NCBI GenBank assembly: GCA_002699125.1
Contig: PABI01000060.1
Span: forward strand, 62,001 to 126,000
Direction of reading: 5' to 3'
DNA length: 64,000 nucleotides
Source of the DNA: Anaerolineaceae bacterium
GTDB taxonomy: Bacteria > Chloroflexota > Anaerolineae > Promineifilales > Promineifilaceae
Positions within the stretch are counted from its first letter, which is position 1, and each line of letters starts with the position of its first letter. Shown here piece by piece: positions 59,897 to 64,000 of this stretch. The notes under the pieces are model-generated. The model saw only the letters and a program-made list of their open reading frames with translations, searched no databases and was not told the DNA's origin. The translations under genes were made by a program, and so were the position numbers.

Positions 59897-61317
59897 TCAT
59901 CTCTCCAAAAGGTTAATTTTGCGCCGAGGCTGCGGGTTTCGGACGTTTTCACATAGTCCAGCACGTCATCGTAAAGCCCGCCCTGGTTGGCATACAGGGC
60001 ATAGTTGCGCGCCGAGTTAAACCATTCCGTGGTAGACGGCTTCATCTTCTTGGCAGCCACCATCAGCTCTTTGTTGGTGATGGGGGCAGGCACCCCTTTT
60101 TGCAGCGCTTCTTGCAGCTTAAGCTCAACGGCCGTATCTACCATCCCTTTCAAATCTGCCCCGGAAAACCCAACCGTCTTTTTGGCCAGCTGCTCAAACT
60201 GAATGCCGTCCGTTGGTTTGCCTTGCAGCATCAGCTGCAAAATGGCATGACGGGCCAACGTATCTGGCGGCGGTACAAAGATGACCCGATCAAACCGGCC
60301 GGGCCGGCGAAAAGCGGGATCAAGATGCCAGGGGGCATTGGTTGCAGCCAGAACCAAAACACCTTCGTTTGATTGCTCCACCCCATCTAGCTCCGCTAAA
60401 AACTGGTTGATGAGCTGCCGCCCGGCGCTGCGGCGCATGTCGGAGCGATTGGCTCCGAGCGCATCTACCTCATCAAAAAAGAGGACGCAGGGGGTATAGC
60501 GGCGGGCCAGCTCAAACAGGCCGTGCAAATTTTGTTCGCTCTGGCCCAGGTACATGTTCAGTACATCATGAAGCCCCACAGACAGGAACGCAGCGTTCAC
60601 CTCGCCCGCGGTGGCCCGCGCCAGATGCGTTTTGCCACAGCCTGGCGGTCCATACATTAAAATACCGCCGCCAATTTTTTTGCCGTACGCCTGGTAAATT
60701 TCCGGCTTTTGCAGCGGGTGAATGATTTTGAGCCGAATTTCTTCTTTGAGCTTTTCCATACCCCCCACATCTTTGAAGGAGATTTTTGCCTGCTCAATTT
60801 CGCTATGCGGTGGTGGTTCCGGCGGATCAACGGGAAGGAGAACGGCCGTTTCTTCCTCACCATCTTTAGGCTGAACGGCCGTATCGCCTTCCACCAGCGG
60901 CACAACCCCCATTTCGGTGGCAAAAGCGACATCTACCAGGCTGGCATCCCGCTGCACGGCTTGCCGATAGGCTTCGCGGGCCTGTTCAGGCTGTTCGGTG
61001 CGCCAGTAAGCCTGCGCCGCCAGGAGGTGCCATTCGCCTTTGGCCTTGGGCATAACAAGCAGTCGCTCCAATATCACCAAAGCGACGGCCTCTTTACCTT
61101 GATGGTAAAAAGATTGGGACAACGCAAATTTGACCGCCTGGTTTTCCGGCTCCAGGCTCAAGATATGCCGATAAACTGTCTCTGCTTCGGCATACGCTTC
61201 CGCTTCCAGCAGCAAATCGGCAAACTGTTTTTGTAGGGCAACGTTTTGCGGAGAGGCTTGCGCGGCTTCGCGCAAAATATTAAGGAGTTCATCGTTTTCA
61301 GGCATGGGCGTTTCCAT
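59893..61317 (-). CDS. AAA ATPase with N-terminal TPR region
   Basis: A 474-residue protein. Residues ~10-130 are TPR-like. The AAA domain (~180-400) has Walker A MYGPPGCGKTHLA, Walker B VLFFDEVDALG, sensor 1 LVLAATNAPW and the arginine-finger region FRRPGRFDRV, close to the proteasome/FtsH/CDC48 classic AAA clade. A short C-terminal helix bundle follows. It is likely an oligomeric remodelling ATPase that acts with the membrane TPR protein behind it. ATG 61317 lacks a clear site; ATG 61305 with GGAAA upstream is the alternative. Confidence 0.9.
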   Translation of the reverse strand: METPMPENDELLNILREAAQASPQNVALQKQFADLLLEAEAYAEAETVYRHILSLEPENQAVKFALSQSFYHQGKEAVALVILERLLVMPKAKGEWHLLAAQAYWRTEQPEQAREAYRQAVQRDASLVDVAFATEMGVVPLVEGDTAVQPKDGEEETAVLLPVDPPEPPPHSEIEQAKISFKDVGGMEKLKEEIRLKIIHPLQKPEIYQAYGKKIGGGILMYGPPGCGKTHLARATAGEVNAAFLSVGLHDVLNMYLGQSEQNLHGLFELARRYTPCVLFFDEVDALGANRSDMRRSAGRQLINQFLAELDGVEQSNEGVLVLAATNAPWHLDPAFRRPGRFDRVIFVPPPDTLARHAILQLMLQGKPTDGIQFEQLAKKTVGFSGADLKGMVDTAVELKLQEALQKGVPAPITNKELMVAAKKMKPSTTEWFNSARNYALYANQGGLYDDVLDYVKTSETRSLGAKLTFWRDE

Positions 61318-61370
61318 TTTTGTGTTTTATGAGTGATGTCCGCCGCAACTGGCAGCGGGGCATCCGGCTT

Positions 61371-61379
61371 GGTATAATG
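61371..61379 (+). promoter_or_regulatory. Extended -10 element upstream of the LysM gene
   Basis: TGGTATAAT matches an extended -10 (TGnTATAAT). Transcription would start near 61386 and the ATG lies at 61426. No good -35 is visible, as expected for an extended -10 promoter. Confidence 0.4.
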
Positions 61380-61425
61380 CCGCGCTTCATAATATGGCGT
61401 CCAATTATGCCATAGCTTGCAAAAA

Positions 61426-62859
61426 ATGATGAGTGATTTCCCGAATTTGCCTCAAGCGCTAGACGATGAACGGCGCTGCCCCTCCTGCGACACGGTTGTT
61501 GCTGCCGATGCCACCCTTTGTTTGATGTGTGGTGCGCAGTTGGAACCTCTGGTTTCCTCGCAAGAAGAAGCTGCTCCTGAAGCAGAAAGTGAGCCTGATT
61601 ACCAGTCGAAGGTTGAACCACCGCCAGAGTTGGAAACGATCCGTACTGAACCGGCCGCTTCAACCGTTCCTTCCCCCACCTCCCCAGAAGCAGCGCCTGA
61701 GATTCCTACCTTCAAGCGTGTGGCACCTGCACCGACAACGGCCGTTCAAGATGCGCCAAAAATAGTAGAATCGGTCATGCGCGAACGGCAGACGCCACTG
61801 GTTTTGGGGATGACGGCCGTATTCTTTGCCATCATTTTTGTCGTAGGCGGCTTGATCTTGCAGTATCAGAGTGGGGAAGTGAGCATGATTATCGCGCCCT
61901 CGGCCACACCCATTCCGGCGACAATTACCTACACGCCCACCTGGACGCCGCTGCCTACCGAAACCAGCCCGCCGACCCTGACGCCCACCATTACCCCCAC
62001 ACCGGCTCCCACCGACACGCCGCGCCCGCCGCGCACCCACACCGTCAGCAGCGGCGAGACGCTCATTGGCATTTCGCTGCTCTACCGCATTTCGCCGGAA
62101 AGTATTGCCGCGGCCAATGGATTTGAGACCAACACCCAGGTGCAGCTTAATCAAGATTTGCTCATTCCCTGGCCCACGCCCACACCGCCGCTGGAAGTCG
62201 TTGCCGCCAACATTAACGGCGAAACGGTCATTGTGGACCCCACCGGCTGTGATTTGTATCAGGTGCAGGAAGGCGATTCGATTGTCGGCATTGCCAGCCG
62301 CTTTGGCGTGCCGTTTGATTTGCTGGCGCAGGTCAATCGCATAGAAGACCCATCCCTGTTGCAGCCGGGCGATCCGGTTTGCATTCCACAGATTATCTAT
62401 GGCCAATCGCTGCCGCCTACGCCCGGACCTTCCCCCACACCGACGCAAACCCTGCCGCCGCCTGGCCCCCAACTGCTCTACCCGGTGGCCGGTACCGTGG
62501 TCGATTCGTTGGACGAGACGATTTTGCTGCAATGGACGGCCGTAAAACCGCTGGCTGAAAATGAAATCTACATGGTGGAGTTAACCAACATCGACGATTT
62601 AGACAGTTTGCCCTGGCGTGGCTTCACCCGCGACACCGCTTTCCGCGTGCCGTCCTCCTGGCGGCCCACCACGCCGGAGCTGTTTGAGATGCGCTGGCGC
62701 GTCAGCATTGTGCAGGTCACCGGCACCCGGTCCGATGGACTGCCCATCTACACCTTTGGTGGTTCTGCCAGTGGCGATGCGTTTTTTAGTTGGCAGGGGG
62801 CTGTGCCGACGGCAACGCCAACCGCTACCCCGACACCCACAGCAGCTGCCACACCCTAG
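61426..62859 (+). CDS. Zinc-ribbon, single-TM, double-LysM protein
   Basis: A 477-residue protein. The N-terminus has a zinc ribbon (RRCPSCDTVV...LCLMCGAQL), a Pro/Glu-rich stretch and one membrane helix (~130-150, VLGMTAVFFAIIFVVGGLIL). The external part has two LysM motifs (HTVSSGETLIGISLLYRI, YQVQEGDSIVGIASRFGV) separated by Thr/Pro linkers, and a C-terminal beta domain (LLYPVAGTVV...). It can bind peptidoglycan or chitin-like glycans outside while the ribbon faces the cytoplasm. ATG 61426; a TTG at 61417 is also in frame. Confidence 0.88.
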   Translation: MMSDFPNLPQALDDERRCPSCDTVVAADATLCLMCGAQLEPLVSSQEEAAPEAESEPDYQSKVEPPPELETIRTEPAASTVPSPTSPEAAPEIPTFKRVAPAPTTAVQDAPKIVESVMRERQTPLVLGMTAVFFAIIFVVGGLILQYQSGEVSMIIAPSATPIPATITYTPTWTPLPTETSPPTLTPTITPTPAPTDTPRPPRTHTVSSGETLIGISLLYRISPESIAAANGFETNTQVQLNQDLLIPWPTPTPPLEVVAANINGETVIVDPTGCDLYQVQEGDSIVGIASRFGVPFDLLAQVNRIEDPSLLQPGDPVCIPQIIYGQSLPPTPGPSPTPTQTLPPPGPQLLYPVAGTVVDSLDETILLQWTAVKPLAENEIYMVELTNIDDLDSLPWRGFTRDTAFRVPSSWRPTTPELFEMRWRVSIVQVTGTRSDGLPIYTFGGSASGDAFFSWQGAVPTATPTATPTPTAAATP

Positions 62860-62886
62860 GCTTTTGATTTTGCGATGGAGGAACTT

Positions 62887-63780
62887 ATGGGGTCTTTTTT
62901 ACATGCCAGGCGACTGTTCTGCCTGACGAGCTTCTCAATTTTACTGGCTTTGTTGGTGGCTTGTGGAACGCGGGGCGAGACGGCCGTATCCGCTACCGCC
63001 ACCTCACTCCCCGCCACGTTTACGCCGCTGCCTTCGCCAACCCCGCCGTTGCAGCCGACAACGGCCGTGAGCCAGGCAGCCACCCCCGAACCGAGTGAAG
63101 CAGCTGCCGGTGTTGCCGTAGAAGAGGCTATTTTGATATCGCAGCCTGGCCCCGGCTCCAGAATTGTCAACGGCCCGCTTCAAGTCATGGGTGTAGCCGA
63201 TCCAACGTTTGAGCAGAATCTGGTCATTCGCTTGCTGCTGGCCGATGGCACCGAATTGGCAGTTACCCCTACCACAATTCAAGCAGAACTGGGCAATCGC
63301 GGCCCGTTTGCCGTGGAGATCCCCTTTACCGTCACTGATGAACAGCAGGCGTTTGTTCAAGTTTATGCCACCAGTGCCCGCGATGGCGGCATCACGCACC
63401 TTGCTTCCGTGGGGTTGACGCTGGCCGACTCTGGCGAAGAACAAATCGTGCTCGTTGAGCCCCATGCCGAACGGATTCAAATCAGCCAACCTGCTCTCGG
63501 TGACACCATAAGCGGTGGGACGGTCACGGTGGCCGGCGAGGCGCTGGCCAGTTTTGAGCAGACGTTGGTGGTAGAGCTTCTGGATGAGGCCGGTGAGGTG
63601 CTTAGCTCGCAGCCCATCATTGTGGCTGCGCCGGATTTAGGCCAGCCGGGGCTTTTCAGCATTGAGCTCTCATACGAAGTTGCTGGGTCTATGTCCGGTC
63701 GGGTGGTGGTGCACGATCCTAGTCCCGCGTTTGGCGGTGACGTTCATCTGGCCAGCGTGGAAGTGACGCTGGCACCATAA
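62887..63780 (+). CDS. Lipoprotein with two Gmad2 domains
   Basis: A 297-residue exported protein. The signal peptide ends LLVACG (lipobox) and is followed by a Thr/Pro linker. Two Gmad2-type Ig-like domains follow (~75-180 and ~195-297; ISQPGPGSRIVNGPLQVMGVADPTFEQNL and ISQPALGDTISGGTVTVAGEALASFEQTL), a fold also found in spore-germination proteins. ATG 62887 has GGAGG five bases upstream; ATG 62875 lies inside that site. It follows the LysM gene by 27 bases, so the two are likely co-transcribed and act at the cell wall. Confidence 0.85.
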   Translation: MGSFLHARRLFCLTSFSILLALLVACGTRGETAVSATATSLPATFTPLPSPTPPLQPTTAVSQAATPEPSEAAAGVAVEEAILISQPGPGSRIVNGPLQVMGVADPTFEQNLVIRLLLADGTELAVTPTTIQAELGNRGPFAVEIPFTVTDEQQAFVQVYATSARDGGITHLASVGLTLADSGEEQIVLVEPHAERIQISQPALGDTISGGTVTVAGEALASFEQTLVVELLDEAGEVLSSQPIIVAAPDLGQPGLFSIELSYEVAGSMSGRVVVHDPSPAFGGDVHLASVEVTLAP

Positions 63781-63809
63781 ACCGCGTGCGCCGTGACTTA
63801 ACGCCCCCT

Positions 63810-63880
63810 CAATTGTGAATCGTGAATAATTAATGGTGAATTGTGAATGGGTTAGTTCCTGCACAATTCACCATTCTTTT
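63810..63880. repeat. Intergenic inverted repeat (GGTGAATTGTGAATGG family)
   Basis: TAATGGTGAATTGTGAATGG pairs with GCACAATTCACCATT and is followed by a T-rich tract. It is related to 2014-2087. It lies between convergent genes and may terminate both. Confidence 0.65.
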
Positions 63881-63887
63881 CTTGTGT

Positions 63888-64000
63888 CTAATTGGTTGGA
63901 ATAGGCATGACAAAGAGCGCTTTTCCCAAGCTGTACTGTGGCTCATTGACAAAGATGGCCAGCCATTGCTCGTTTGGTGATGGGAGTGGATTGAGCGTGT
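63888..64000 (-). CDS. 3' end of a minus-strand gene, cut by the window edge
   Basis: The minus strand has an open frame from the window end to a stop at 63888-63890: ...LPSPNEQWLAIFVNEPQ, then YSLGKALFVMPIPTN-stop. The pattern SPNEQWLAIF recalls a blade of a TolB/WD40-type propeller (SPDGxWLAF). The reading frame begins outside the window, so family and length are unknown. Confidence 0.55.
   Translation of the reverse strand, partial: TLNPLPSPNEQWLAIFVNEPQYSLGKALFVMPIPTN

Overview
The window looks like chromosome of a free-living bacterium of the phylum Chloroflexota, most likely Anaerolineae or a relative. This is inferred from the mix of families: a cobalt/nickel ECF transporter, DUF5107-, VWA-, Gmad2- and LysM-type exported proteins, a secreted protein with a YLPLILR motif, and many lipoproteins with Thr/Pro-rich linkers. 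It is not proven by any marker gene. Base composition is moderately GC-rich except in a clear AT-rich block (about 14.0-18.6 kb) and in two AT-richer genes (24.8-25.7 kb and 48.4-49.5 kb). No rRNA, tRNA, CRISPR array, transposase or prophage was seen.

Layout. 0-2 kb: 3' two thirds of mfd. 2-4.4 kb: a small conserved protein, a methyltransferase and a tyrosine-recombinase-like protein that has lost its catalytic residues. 4.6-10.2 kb: a MacA/MacB-type export operon followed by two lipoproteins, one with a YceI domain. 10.7-14 kb: a B12-binding radical SAM protein and three small unknowns. 14.0-18.6 kb: an AT-rich four-gene cassette with shared zinc-finger and beta-rich domains that ends in a protein with an effector-associated (death-like) domain; this is the best candidate for an undescribed system. 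18.6-33.2 kb: an ABC-2 exporter, a polytopic membrane protein and two divergent gene runs. The minus run starts with two identical 21-residue peptide genes and continues with a PF14907 nucleotidyltransferase, a DUF5693-like protein with a His-rich loop, an unknown protein and a formylglycine-generating-enzyme-like protein. The plus run encodes another PF14907 nucleotidyltransferase, a flippase and an HPr-kinase-like protein. 33.3-36.4 kb: a Fur-family regulator and cbiMQO. 36.4-45.4 kb: prfC with a possible attenuator leader, a VWA lipoprotein, a glycoside hydrolase, greA/usp/small basic protein, and an ABC-F protein. 45.5-51.2 kb: a phosphotransferase, a broken PIN toxin with an intact partner, an orphan HsdR-N-like nuclease and a DUF5107 protein. 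51.4-57.8 kb: a NarL-type two-component pair, then an octaheme cytochrome / ferredoxin / NrfD redox complex. 58.2-64 kb: a TPR/AAA operon, LysM and Gmad2 exported proteins, and the 3' end of a further gene.

Two genome-wide patterns run through the window. The palindromic octamer ACGGCCGT is present about once every 500 bp in most genes (20 exact copies in the first 10.1 kb) but is missing from the AT-rich cassette. Several short repeat families, mostly hairpins, sit at gene ends and sometimes inside genes. In two genes a TTCGACAGGCTCAG-type element interrupts what would otherwise be a perfect ACGGCCGT site, and both insertions keep the reading frame.
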